Counted from the first letter of the stretch, positions 52,983-61,820 are shown. The stretch: 64,000 nucleotides of DNA from Phytohalomonas tamaricis (GCF_003012345.1 NZ_PVRV01000013.1:1-64000); one strand, 5' to 3'. Translations and numbers: made by a program. The notes: generated from the letters alone by a model not told the origin.

Positions 52983-53348
52983 CTAGTGGCTGGTTTCTTC
53001 TACAATATTCACAATGGCATTAGTAAACGCCTGATGCTGGCCTACCGGTTCAAGCAGGGATAACGATACTTTGGGGTAATGCTGGTTTAACGCCTCAAGC
53101 TGGGCGGGTACATCTTCACGTAGATGTCTTCCGGCAGCAAAAAACAATGGAAGAATATCAAGCGTATCAAACCCTTCCTTACTTAATTCTTCGACTACAG
53201 TCTCAAGCGAGGGCTCACATAATTCCATGTAGGCGAGTCTTAAACGTGTCGATACGCGTGGTTTAAGCTGGCTTTCAAGCGCTTCGAAAGGAGCCTGCCA
53301 GCGTGAATCAGGTGAGCCGTGGGCAAGCAGAATCAAGGCCTTGTTCAT
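52983..53348 (-). CDS. CbiX/SirB-like sirohydrochlorin chelatase domain protein
   Basis: 121 residues, the size of the small CbiX (CbiXS) proteins that insert metal into sirohydrochlorin for sirohaem or cobalamin synthesis. Metal-site histidines are likely His10 (LAHGSPDSRW) and His75 (LPLFFAAGRHLREDVP). The start is the ATG at 53348 (MNKALILLAHGS); an upstream ATG at 53399 adds 17 residues without homology. It lies about 200 bases upstream of the merR-like gene on the same strand. A lone half-size chelatase next to a LitR-like regulator is seen in other proteobacteria; its real substrate is not known. Confidence 0.82.
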   Translation of the reverse strand: MNKALILLAHGSPDSRWQAPFEALESQLKPRVSTRLRLAYMELCEPSLETVVEELSKEGFDTLDILPLFFAAGRHLREDVPAQLEALNQHYPKVSLSLLEPVGQHQAFTNAIVNIVEETSH

Positions 53349-53854
53349 GTTGTTTGTCCTCTTAGCAATTTTTGCCATTCCTCTGACGCTGTCTGGCATA
53401 ACGTCAAGGAATGCGCGGGTGCATTTTGCTCGTCATCACCGCTCGGCGGTAATTCAATGGGCTGCTGCGACACCTGGTGGCGCAGGCTCATGTACAGTTT
53501 ATGCCCAACGATATACGAGTGATGGATATTTGATAAATAGTCATCGCTTATATGGCTGTCTAAAAGTTGTACATGATATACGGTTATTTTATCCCGTTGG
53601 ACAAGATACGGTGAGTAGACGCAATAATAGCTAGATTTATGCTTCCTGTCATGAGTTCACGAGCTTCTGGTTGGCTGTGTGACTTAAAGGAGAAGCAAGC
53701 GCCCATCTTTTTGTATCATATTTGTATAAATTAAATGTGAGCGATATGGTATCAAGTAGCGAAAAGTGAAACGGTTATCGCATTGCTAGTGGAGGCATGA
53801 CGCAGCCGCGTTATCTGGAAATCAAACCAATGATTTTCGTATGGGAGAGAGGAT
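53349..53854. promoter_or_regulatory. Divergent spacer between the chelatase and SDR genes
   Basis: 506 AT-rich bases. It holds a TGTACA at 53568-53573 and a TGTATC/TGTATA pair at 53712-53728, similar to the sites near the merR-like gene. A plus-strand frame from 53341 with a hydrophobic start has no other support. ATGGGAGAGAGG precedes the SDR ATG. Confidence 0.5.
53712..53728. promoter_or_regulatory. TGTATC/TGTATA repeat upstream of SDR gene
   Basis: TTGTATC and TTGTATA begin 11 bases apart, one helical turn, 127-143 bases before the SDR start. They could be half-sites of the same regulator that would use the TGTACA sites. Confidence 0.4.
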
Positions 53855-54748
53855 ATGCATATTCTGGTAACGGGGGCGACAGGCTTTGTAGGTAGGGCAC
53901 TTTGTTCTTACCTGCATGAGCATGGTCATGAACTTCTAGTGATATCACGCTCGCCACAGACAGCCGTCAAGCAACTTGGTGTGCCAGCGGATGCGCGTGG
54001 CAGTGCCCAAGCGTTCAAGGACATGCCTATCGATGCCATCATCAATCTCGCAGGTGAGCCAATTTTCGATAAACGCTGGAGCAGGACGCAAAAAAAGATA
54101 CTTATCGAGAGTCGTGTTTCTGGCACACGTGATCTGGTAGCACTCTGCCAGATAATGAAATCTCCTCCCAGGGTATTGATATCGGGCTCAGCGATGGGCT
54201 ATTACGGCGCGCAGAGCGATCGTGAAGTAACCGAAGGTACCCCGCCTAGCGATGAATTTGCCTATAAACTCTGCAAGGCTTGGGAGGACGAGGCGACGAA
54301 GGCCGCAGAGTTTGGAGTGCGCGTCGCTCGTATTCGTATCGGTCTGGTCTTGGATAGAGAGGGCGGCATGCTAAAACAGATGCTGCCGGCGTTTCGTATA
54401 GGGCTCGGTGGCAAGGTGGGCGCGGGCAACCAGTACATGCCATGGGTCCATCGCAGTGATCTTGTTCGCATTATCGACTTCCTGTTGACGCGGGACGACC
54501 TTGACGGGCCTTTCAATGCCTCGGCGCCTCAGCCAGTAACCAATGCGCAGTTTACCAAGACGCTGGCGCATCGATTGGGGCGTCCGGCGCTCTTTACCAT
54601 ACCGGGTAAAGCGCTTGAACTTGTACTGGGTGAGCGGGCGCGACTTTTGCTTACGGGTGCCCGAATGCGGCCAGCTAGGCTTGAAGAGGCGGGTTTTAAG
54701 TTTCGCTATAACACGCTCGATGAAGCGCTTGGTGCAATTCTCGTGTGA
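53855..54748 (+). CDS. YfcH-like SDR epimerase family protein (TIGR01777 type)
   Basis: 297 residues of the atypical extended SDR family to which E. coli YfcH belongs (297 residues). The NAD(P) motif GATGFVG is at residues 7-13. The region ISGSAMGYYGAQSDREVTE carries the active-site Tyr typical of the family. The C-terminal DUF1731-like part (LVLGERARLLLTGARMRPARL, about 250-270) completes it. The substrate is unknown. It starts at ATG 53855 with GAGAGG upstream. It is divergent from the chelatase and shares TGTACA-like spacer sites, so probably belongs to the same regulon. Confidence 0.88.
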   Translation: MHILVTGATGFVGRALCSYLHEHGHELLVISRSPQTAVKQLGVPADARGSAQAFKDMPIDAIINLAGEPIFDKRWSRTQKKILIESRVSGTRDLVALCQIMKSPPRVLISGSAMGYYGAQSDREVTEGTPPSDEFAYKLCKAWEDEATKAAEFGVRVARIRIGLVLDREGGMLKQMLPAFRIGLGGKVGAGNQYMPWVHRSDLVRIIDFLLTRDDLDGPFNASAPQPVTNAQFTKTLAHRLGRPALFTIPGKALELVLGERARLLLTGARMRPARLEEAGFKFRYNTLDEALGAILV

Positions 54749-54785
54749 GACTTTTCTCGTATGACCCTTGCCATTGCGCCACAGG

Positions 54786-54816
54786 GCATCGAAATGCCCA
54801 TGGGGCATTTCGATGC
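54786..54816. terminator. Large perfect hairpin between convergent genes
   Basis: GCATCGAAATGCCC and GGGCATTTCGATGC pair perfectly (14 bp) around ATG. It lies between the ends of the SDR gene (plus) and rapA (minus). There is no adjacent T-run on either strand, though ATTTTTG follows 10 bases later on the plus strand. Probably a bidirectional transcript end. Confidence 0.6.
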
Positions 54817-54844
54817 GTCAGTGATTTTTGATAGGACGTTGAAC

Positions 54845-57778
54845 TTACTGTTCGGCATCCACGGTGACAATCACGCGAACGGCATCGAGACGCAGGCGCG
54901 TCGAGGCGATGGCATCATCAAGTGTGTCACGCTCATGGCGAATGGCGTCCAATTCTTCGTCGCGTACTGCTGGATTATGCCGGGCCAACGCTTCAAGTCG
55001 GGCCAACTCATCACCAAGTTGGGTGCGCATGGCCGCTTGTGCTGTCGAGACAATGCCCGGTAGCTGCTGTTCGGCGTTGCGCTCGGCATTATCAAGTAGC
55101 TGGCGCAGTTGGTTGTGACGCTGCTTGATCAAATCACGTGCCACTGCCTTTTTCACGTTAGTGAGATTCTTGGCGAGCCCACCGAACGAGACCTTGTCGG
55201 AAAGATCCTGTCCTGATTCATCGAGTAATACTCGAATTGTCGTTGGCGGTAGAAAACGCTCAAGGTGGAGACCGCGAGGGGCCGGTGTCTGGGTGCGGAA
55301 AATCATTTCCGCCATCAGGCGTCCGCCGGGAATTGAGGGATGCTTGAGCAGCGCCAGCGCCGTATTGCCCATTGCGCCGTCAATGACACGATCTAGCATT
55401 TCACGCACCAGGGGATGTTCCCAGCTCAAGCGCTGAATATCGTCGCGTGCCAGGGCCGTTTCCCGGGAAAAGGTTATTGTGAAGCCTTCTTCCCCTTTTA
55501 CCAGGCCGGGCATGCCATCAAGCATGTGTGCTCCGGGATGAAGATAAAGCAGATCATCGCCGAGTTCGCGCGTATCGATACCGAATACGTCAAGCGCTTG
55601 GTCGAAGTACTTGGGCAGTGCTGGGTCACTATCGAGTTCACGAATACCATCAGCGATCGCGCTGGCGCGTTCGGGATGTGAGGAGCCGAGTTCCAGCAGG
55701 CGGTTGCGGCCAGCCTCGCGCTCTTCACGTTTAGCGACAAAGAACGTTCGGGTGTCAGCTACCAGATTATTCAGCGCATCGCTGTCGAGCAGGGCATCGG
55801 CCAGCGTGTCGCCGAACTCATCGAAAAGCGCACTGCCCAGGCCGTGGGGTGCCTCGAAGGCCGCCATGCCATCACGGTACCAGCGCAGCAGGGCTTCGCC
55901 GGGACTCTGGTCAAAGACAGGTACATGAATCTCGATCGGGAATTGCTGACCAATACGGTCGAGGCGACCGATACGCTGTTCGAGCTGGTCGGGATGGGCG
56001 GGCAGGTCGAACATGATCAAGTGATGGCAAAATTGGAAATTGCGGCCTTCCGAGCCGATTTCCGAGCATATCAGCAGAGGACTACCATCTTCGGCATCGC
56101 TGTCGGCAAATGCCGCAGCGGCACGGTCACGCTCAATCAGTGTCATGCCTTCATGGAATACGGGGGTGTGCAGCCCGGTCAAGACTTGCAATCCTGCTGA
56201 TAATTCCCGCGCCGTGTCGGCAGCATGGCAAATGATCAGTGCTTTCTCTGCAGGATGGCCTTTTAGCCATTGGCGTAGCCATTCCACGCGAGGGTCAAAG
56301 CGCCACCAGGCATCACTGTCATGTTCTGTCTTCAGTGCCTCGAAGGTTATTTCGGGATAAAGCAGAACGTCGGGATAATCGATGCCGGTTTCGATCAGCA
56401 GCTCATCCAGATAATCCTCATCGCGTTCGATCTTGCGTAGTACACGACGGTAGGCCGCTGGCAGCTCAAGCGTTGAGACATGCAATTGACGCTCCGGGAA
56501 TCCTGCCACGTGGCGACGGCTGTTGCGGAACATCACCCGCCCTGTGCCGTGACGGTCGAGCAGCTGGCGGCGTAACTGAACGCGCGCGTGCTCAAGTTCA
56601 TCTTCATCGACACTTTCGAGCAGCGTCGTCAGCAGGGCACGACTGTCGCTGTCGTCCAGCAGGGTTGTAAGTCCCTGCGCTGCATGCTTGTCATCGGGTA
56701 GTCGTTCGAGAGCTTCTATGGCGCGTGCAACGTCGACATAGCCCGCTTCCTCTTCACGAAAAAGCGCCAAGTCATGATAGCGCTCTGAGTCCAGCAGGCG
56801 CAGACGTGCGAAATGGCTTTCGATGCCCATCTGTTCGGGCGTGGCGGTCAGCAGTAACAAGCCATTGGCATTGCCAGCGAGTTGCTCGACACAGCTGTAG
56901 CCCGGGCCGCTGCCTTCGGGCGTCCAGTCGAGATGGTGAGCTTCATCGACAATCAGCATGTCCCACTGTGCCGCCTGGGCCTGTTCCTGACGATGAGGAT
57001 TAGCGAACAACCATTGCTGGCTGGCCAGAACGAGCTGGCCGGTTTCGAACGGATTACGTTCGGTGCTGCGTGCCAGGCTCTGCTGTTCATCGAGCAAGGT
57101 GACTTCAAGGCTGAAACGGCGCAATAGTTCAACCAGCCATTGATGAGTCAGACTGTCGGGCACCAGAATCAAAGCACGGCTTACCCGCTTGGTCAGTAAC
57201 AGCCGATGAAGAATCAAGCCGGCTTCGATGGTCTTGCCTAGTCCGACTTCGTCGGCCAGCAGAACGCGTGGTAGACGGCGATTCGATACCTCATCGGCGA
57301 TATAGAGCTGATGAGGAACCAGGCCGATGCGCGGTCCGGCCAGGCCGAGGGCGGGGTGTCGGGCAATTCTGTTGCGGTGCTGCAGGCTGCGGTAGCGCAG
57401 GTTGAACCAGTCATTGCGATCGACCTGGCCGGTCAGCAATCGGTCACGCGCCTGATGAAACTGCATATGATCGCTGATCGCTGATTCAGGCAGCTCGCGC
57501 CGCTCGCCATCGACCGTTTCACCAATGTAGACGATCAGGCCATTGATCTCTTTGGTGTCATCAACGGTAAGTGTCCAGCCTTCGGACGATTCGATGCGAT
57601 CGCCGCTCCCAAACGCGACACGGGTAAGTGGCGCTTGGCGTACGCTATAGGTGCGCGTTTCTTCGCTGGCGGCAAACAGCACCGTCACCGAGCGAAGATC
57701 GCAATTCAAAATGGTACCCAGGCCGAGCTCGGCCTCGCCATCGCTGATGTAACGCTGGCCGGAAATGAAGTCGCTCAT
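54845..57778 (-). CDS. rapA: RNA polymerase-associated ATPase RapA
   Basis: 977 residues (E. coli HepA/RapA 968). SWI2/SNF2 ATPase that recycles stalled RNA polymerase. The N-terminal Tudor-like domains cover about 1-110. Motif I is DEVGLGKTIEAG (near residue 175), motif II DEAHH, and the second RecA lobe has ICSEIGSEGRNFQFC and RIGRLDRIGQ (motifs V-VI). The C-terminal spacer and RapA_C regions follow. ATG 57778 begins MSDFISGQRYISDGEAELGLG. It stands alone between convergent and divergent genes. Confidence 0.97.
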   Translation of the reverse strand: MSDFISGQRYISDGEAELGLGTILNCDLRSVTVLFAASEETRTYSVRQAPLTRVAFGSGDRIESSEGWTLTVDDTKEINGLIVYIGETVDGERRELPESAISDHMQFHQARDRLLTGQVDRNDWFNLRYRSLQHRNRIARHPALGLAGPRIGLVPHQLYIADEVSNRRLPRVLLADEVGLGKTIEAGLILHRLLLTKRVSRALILVPDSLTHQWLVELLRRFSLEVTLLDEQQSLARSTERNPFETGQLVLASQQWLFANPHRQEQAQAAQWDMLIVDEAHHLDWTPEGSGPGYSCVEQLAGNANGLLLLTATPEQMGIESHFARLRLLDSERYHDLALFREEEAGYVDVARAIEALERLPDDKHAAQGLTTLLDDSDSRALLTTLLESVDEDELEHARVQLRRQLLDRHGTGRVMFRNSRRHVAGFPERQLHVSTLELPAAYRRVLRKIERDEDYLDELLIETGIDYPDVLLYPEITFEALKTEHDSDAWWRFDPRVEWLRQWLKGHPAEKALIICHAADTARELSAGLQVLTGLHTPVFHEGMTLIERDRAAAAFADSDAEDGSPLLICSEIGSEGRNFQFCHHLIMFDLPAHPDQLEQRIGRLDRIGQQFPIEIHVPVFDQSPGEALLRWYRDGMAAFEAPHGLGSALFDEFGDTLADALLDSDALNNLVADTRTFFVAKREEREAGRNRLLELGSSHPERASAIADGIRELDSDPALPKYFDQALDVFGIDTRELGDDLLYLHPGAHMLDGMPGLVKGEEGFTITFSRETALARDDIQRLSWEHPLVREMLDRVIDGAMGNTALALLKHPSIPGGRLMAEMIFRTQTPAPRGLHLERFLPPTTIRVLLDESGQDLSDKVSFGGLAKNLTNVKKAVARDLIKQRHNQLRQLLDNAERNAEQQLPGIVSTAQAAMRTQLGDELARLEALARHNPAVRDEELDAIRHERDTLDDAIASTRLRLDAVRVIVTVDAEQ

Positions 57779-58037
57779 GATGCCTCGGAATGCACGTCAA
57801 AACGGATAACTAAAACGTCCTGAGTCGATACACTGACTCAATCGGCCGGCAGCATAGTGGTTGCCGGAAGCAGGGCGCGGTATGTTACCGGAAAGTACTG
57901 CTTGGCTTAAGAGCCGAAACGGTAATTCTATTTTCCGTTACATGTCTTTTTGTCATTGTTGACTGCATTTCAACTGGCTGAATGCTCGTCAGCATAGCGC
58001 CGAGTGAGACAAAAATAGCCGAGAGAGGAATGTATCA

Positions 58038-58166
58038 TTGAAAAAAATGACCCTATGGCTGGTGGCATTGTTATCTGCTTGGATGTTGTCTGGATGTAAC
58101 ACCATGCACGGTGCTGGCGAAGATATCGCGGCGTTGGGGCGAGCGATTCAGCACGCTGCTGATTGA
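58038..58166 (+). CDS. Entericidin-like small lipoprotein
   Basis: 42 residues, too short for usual gene cut-offs. A signal peptide (MKKMTLWLVALLSAWML) ends in the lipobox LSGC with the lipidated Cys at residue 20. The mature part CNTMHGAGEDIAALGRAIQ matches the entericidin A/B pattern (CNTxxGxGxDI...GxAI). E. coli EcnA/EcnB are an antidote/toxin pair of outer-membrane lipoproteins; a single copy like this is common and its role unclear. The start is TTG 58038 with GAGAGGAA eight bases upstream; ATG 58047 is the alternative. It converges on the thioredoxin-like gene 28 bases away. Confidence 0.85.
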   Translation: MKKMTLWLVALLSAWMLSGCNTMHGAGEDIAALGRAIQHAAD

Positions 58167-58193
58167 AGAAGGTTTATTGGCGGTTATCTGCTG

Positions 58194-59018
58194 TCATTTT
58201 GACAGGCGTTCGTGCTTGGCGAGCCGTTGTTGCCATTTCTGCCATTGTATCTGGGTCAACTCACCCGTATGTATGGCGATTAACCTGCCCGCGCTATCAA
58301 AGAGCAGCGTTACGGGTAATCCAGGGGCTTTATTCAATGCCATAAGCCGCTGCTGTGGGTCGAGCAGGGCATGGCGAAAGCTAAGCTGACGATCATTGAG
58401 AAACCGTAGCACCTGCAGCAAGCTTTCTCCCTGATTGGCGGTAATCACGGTTATCTGCTCGTGGGTGTCTATGTCAGCGAGCAAAGGTATTTCTCTCCGG
58501 CAGGGCGGGCACCAACTGGCCCATAGATTGATCATAACCGGATGCCCTTTAAACGTATCAAGCCGGACGGGGTGACCATCGATATTTTCCAGCGTCAGTG
58601 AAGGTAGCTGTGAAAGGTCGGGAGCGTTGCTGAAGGGACGCCAGCTATCGAGTGCATACCATACGCCATGAACGGAGAGGAGGAGTGCAACCGCAACCAT
58701 GCAGGACCTGGGCATGGCGCGGAGATACCACAGGCTCCATAACAGCGTCACGAAGAGTCCGCCCCATAGGGTGTAGCCCGGTTGCCACAGCATAAACAAC
58801 GCAAGGGGTGCTGCTTGATAAGCGTCAATGTTGAGTGCTGCATCTACCAGGCGAGCACCGATAAGCCAGCCCAGCAGTACGCCGTTGGCCCAGTGTGTCT
58901 TTTGCCGAGGCGGCACTTTTAACAGGCACTGCGCTGCGAACAATAAGACCAGGGTGCAAATAAACGCATAAAGGCGAGGTAACGAGAGCAGAAACCCGCC
59001 AAAGGCAATAGCATCCAT
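58194..59018 (-). CDS. Lgt-like membrane domain fused to a TlpA/thioredoxin domain
   Basis: 274 residues. The first 125 form four to five membrane helices; GARLVDAAL and GYTLWGGLF resemble prolipoprotein diacylglyceryl transferase (Lgt), but the essential His of its HGGL motif is Trp here, so transferase activity is unlikely. The C-terminal half (about 135-265) is a TlpA/ResA-type thioredoxin domain with the redox pair WCPPC (Cys170, Cys173) and cis-Pro loop GLPVTLLFD. It is predicted to be a periplasm-facing thiol-disulfide reductase anchored by the membrane part, perhaps in cytochrome maturation or oxidative defence. The division of roles is inference. No gene of an electron donor is adjacent. 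Confidence 0.85.
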   Translation of the reverse strand: MDAIAFGGFLLSLPRLYAFICTLVLLFAAQCLLKVPPRQKTHWANGVLLGWLIGARLVDAALNIDAYQAAPLALFMLWQPGYTLWGGLFVTLLWSLWYLRAMPRSCMVAVALLLSVHGVWYALDSWRPFSNAPDLSQLPSLTLENIDGHPVRLDTFKGHPVMINLWASWCPPCRREIPLLADIDTHEQITVITANQGESLLQVLRFLNDRQLSFRHALLDPQQRLMALNKAPGLPVTLLFDSAGRLIAIHTGELTQIQWQKWQQRLAKHERLSK

Positions 59019-59060
59019 GACGATGTACGGTTTACTTACGGCTGGAAAGCCGCCAGCCTA

Positions 59061-59321
59061 ATGGGTCATGTCATCAGAAACCAGCCTATGACTTCATTTG
59101 TTCCCCCTCCGCATAAGGATCGCCTGCGTGCTGCTGCCATCACCTCGCAAGCGATAGGGTTTATCCTGATCCTTGCTTTTCAGACCTGGCTGCCTGAGCC
59201 GCGGCCCGCTCAAGGGATTACACTGGCATGCATGCTTCTGGCGGCCTTGGTAATAGCCACCATCAAGCGTTACCGCATCAACAAACAACGCCGGCAGTCT
59301 GAGCGCAATGATGCTCTGTAA
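59061..59321 (+). CDS. Small hypothetical membrane protein
   Basis: 86 residues with two predicted membrane helices (AAITSQAIGFILILAFQTW and GITLACMLLAALVIATI) and a basic C-terminus (KRYRINKQRRQSER). I do not recognise the family. Starts at ATG 59061 or ATG 59088 are both possible; the second gives 77 residues. It is divergent from the thioredoxin-like gene and 14 bases upstream of the ClsC-like gene, so probably co-transcribed with it. Confidence 0.6.
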   Translation: MGHVIRNQPMTSFVPPPHKDRLRAAAITSQAIGFILILAFQTWLPEPRPAQGITLACMLLAALVIATIKRYRINKQRRQSERNDAL

Positions 59322-59335
59322 AAGGAATCTAAGGA

Positions 59336-60958
59336 TTGTTGAGCGATGTACGTAACTATCGAGATGCGTTAATGGATTCAATAAAGAGCATGTCTATGGT
59401 GGCTCTTGCAAAGATGCGAAAGGCGGCGAAATCAGGTCGTCAGCGGTTGTTACGTCTATGGCCTGGAACGGACAGGCCGCGTCGGCAGACACCGCCGCCA
59501 AGTCATGCACTCAGTGAAATAGCTACGGCAGCAACGCCGTTGGGCCACTGGACTGATAGCCGCTCACCGCATGGCGCCGATACCGGCTTCATGTTAATGA
59601 CCAGAGGCGCCGAAGCTTTTGCGCTACGTGCCGAACTGGCCCAGCGCAGTACGCAAACACTCGATATTCAGACCTATATTTTTGAAGATGGGCTGACGTC
59701 ACGGTTACTGCTTGATCACATGTTGGTAGCGGCTCAGCGCGGTGTGCGCGTTCGTTTTCTGATCGATGACCTGACCATTGGCGATCAGCAAACCATGCTG
59801 GCAGCGCTAAACAGTCATCCCAATATCGAAGTGCGTGTGTTCAACCCTATTTTGTATGGGCGGCGTCACATTGCGACGCGCAGGATAATGCTGGTGCTCG
59901 GGTGCGTACGGCTACATCGACGTATGCATAACAAGTTGTGGATTGCCGATAACGCCATGGGCATTACCGGCGGCCGCAACCTAAGTGATGACTATTTCAG
60001 TGCCGATGCCGATCACGAATTTGCTGATCTTGATATCCTGGCAGCAGGACAAACGGTCTCCTCACTCTCGCAGAGTTTCGATGACTACTGGAACCACACG
60101 TTAGCAAAGTCGCTTGCCTGGTTTGAGTCTGCTGCCCATGACGCCTGGCAAGCACTGCGGGATACACTCAAACAGCAACTCGACCAGGAGCTCAGAGAGC
60201 GTGTTGATTACAGTGGGGCGCTTGATCAGCTAAATAGTCATGCCTTCGATGAGCTGGCGCAGCGGCTTTGTTGGGCAAAAGGAAGAGTTGTGTGGGATTC
60301 TCCCGACAAACTTATGACCTGGGGGCGCCCGGTTCACGAGCGTTTGTTGATCGATGAGATTGCTGTTGAGTTCTCACGCATAAAGCAGCGGCTATTCGCG
60401 ATTTCCGGTTATTTCGTGCCTCGTCAGCTCAAATGTCTTGATATATCAGCGCTTCTTCAACGTGATGTTGAAGTGACGGTAGTCACGAATGCTCTTGAGG
60501 CGACCGATGTCGCGTTAGTGCATGGCGGATATGCGCCTTGCCGCGTGCCGCTGCTAAGTGAAGGAATCCAGCTTCATGAGTTGCGCAGCCAGCCGGCAAG
60601 CATGCGCAGGCGTTTGCCTCAGGCGCGTTCGACAAGCCTGCATGCCAAGGCGATAGCACTGGATAATGATCGAGTCATTATCGGCTCATTCAATCTCGAC
60701 CCGCGTTCGGTGTGGTGGAACAGCGAGGTGGCGCTTGTGGTCGAAAGCACAGAGCTTAATCAGCGCTTATGTGAGCTCGGTTCCGCCGTCCTGGCGCCGG
60801 AGCGTAGCTATCGCGTTACCCTTGATGCTGACAATAAACTTCAATGGTTCACCCGTAAGGAGGGTCGGGACTGTATCCTAGCCCGTGATCCGGGAAGTCG
60901 ATGGCGACATCTGCAGGCCTGGGTGAGTGCCAAGGTGCACCTCTACAGTCTTCTCTAA
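59336..60958 (+). CDS. ClsC-like phospholipase D/cardiolipin synthase family protein
   Basis: 540 residues with two complete HKD active-site motifs: HNKLWIAD (about residue 197) and HAKAIALD (about 436), the latter followed by GSFNLDPRS. This two-motif layout and ETRGAEAFALR-like start of the domain (LMTRGAEAFALRAELAQ) match the ClsC (YmdC) branch, which in E. coli makes cardiolipin from phosphatidylethanolamine and phosphatidylglycerol. There is no signal peptide; the basic N-terminus (60 residues) differs. The start is uncertain: TTG 59336 with AAAGGA upstream, or ATG 59372. A lipid role is well supported, the exact reaction less. Confidence 0.85.
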   Translation: MLSDVRNYRDALMDSIKSMSMVALAKMRKAAKSGRQRLLRLWPGTDRPRRQTPPPSHALSEIATAATPLGHWTDSRSPHGADTGFMLMTRGAEAFALRAELAQRSTQTLDIQTYIFEDGLTSRLLLDHMLVAAQRGVRVRFLIDDLTIGDQQTMLAALNSHPNIEVRVFNPILYGRRHIATRRIMLVLGCVRLHRRMHNKLWIADNAMGITGGRNLSDDYFSADADHEFADLDILAAGQTVSSLSQSFDDYWNHTLAKSLAWFESAAHDAWQALRDTLKQQLDQELRERVDYSGALDQLNSHAFDELAQRLCWAKGRVVWDSPDKLMTWGRPVHERLLIDEIAVEFSRIKQRLFAISGYFVPRQLKCLDISALLQRDVEVTVVTNALEATDVALVHGGYAPCRVPLLSEGIQLHELRSQPASMRRRLPQARSTSLHAKAIALDNDRVIIGSFNLDPRSVWWNSEVALVVESTELNQRLCELGSAVLAPERSYRVTLDADNKLQWFTRKEGRDCILARDPGSRWRHLQAWVSAKVHLYSLL

Positions 60959-61075
60959 GGATTAAGGGGAAGTAAACTGTACGTGGTTTGGGAGCCTGCA
61001 GGCAGATGAGGGAGTCTGTTCGCAGGTCATTGCTGGATGCAAGCCGGAATGGCTGACACAGGGAGGTGGGAGGTG

Positions 61076-61768
61076 ATGATATGGTTGAGTCATTTATGGA
61101 ATTGGATTCAGGAAAACGCCACGGTATTCAGTGGGCTGACTAGCGTAGGCATGCTATTGATCTGGGGTGTCTATCTTCAGCTGCTGCTGCATAATTTTCG
61201 GATGCAGCGGCGGCCGCAGATTATCATCAATCGTGGGCACGGCAGCGACGTCCATGCACGCTGTATTATCAGCAACATGAGTGAGCAGGCTGTCTTTATT
61301 CAAACCATCCTTGTCCAGCTAGAAACATCAGCGGGTAATTTTATCAGTGATGTTACCGATACCACTGATGAGCAAGGTAACCTCGCTAGCGGTGAGAGTC
61401 AGCCAGGCGAAATGCCTGAATCGAATTTGCTGAAGAAAATGACCCGACAGGGCCCCCTTCGGGCTGGTGAGTACATGGATGCCGGGTCGTTCAATGCCTT
61501 GATCCGCAAGGTGGATAAAGACAATAGCATCGGTGTCAATGATCACTGCCAGCCGATCGGCGATGTTCAATTCAAGGCTCTGGAAGTTCGTTTGGTCATC
61601 GTGTTTGGCGCGGAGCGACGCCCCATCGGCGCGCGGCGTCGTTTCAAACTGGAGCGTTCCGAACAGGGCGAGAGCTATCTCGAGCCTGAGGTGTTATGGA
61701 CACAGCAGTTGAGTTCGCGCCGCCAGCGTCGCGAGGTGCGTCGTTGGCAGCGCAATCTGATGTCATGA
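61076..61768 (+). CDS. Hypothetical membrane-anchored protein
   Basis: 230 residues from ATG 61076, which has GGGAGG nine bases upstream; an ATG at 61037 gives 243. One membrane helix near the N-terminus (FSGLTSVGMLLIWGVYLQLLL) is followed by a soluble part with beta-strand-like segments (PQIIINRG, ARCIISNMSEQAVFIQTILVQLE, FKALEVRLVIVFGAERRPIG) and a very basic C-terminus (SSRRQRREVRRWQRNLMS). I do not recognise a family. It lies 117 bases after the ClsC-like gene on the same strand and ends at a terminator. Confidence 0.7.
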   Translation: MIWLSHLWNWIQENATVFSGLTSVGMLLIWGVYLQLLLHNFRMQRRPQIIINRGHGSDVHARCIISNMSEQAVFIQTILVQLETSAGNFISDVTDTTDEQGNLASGESQPGEMPESNLLKKMTRQGPLRAGEYMDAGSFNALIRKVDKDNSIGVNDHCQPIGDVQFKALEVRLVIVFGAERRPIGARRRFKLERSEQGESYLEPEVLWTQQLSSRRQRREVRRWQRNLMS

Positions 61769-61820
61769 GTACAGCAGACATACGGTGAGGAAAAGATAAG
61801 CAGCAGTAACGATAAAACGA

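Noticed and set aside
53341-53634. 97-residue plus-strand frame with hydrophobic start, overlapping the chelatase start in antisense
   Set aside because: No ribosome binding site, the hydrophobic part overlaps antisense coding DNA, and the rest has no protein-like pattern.
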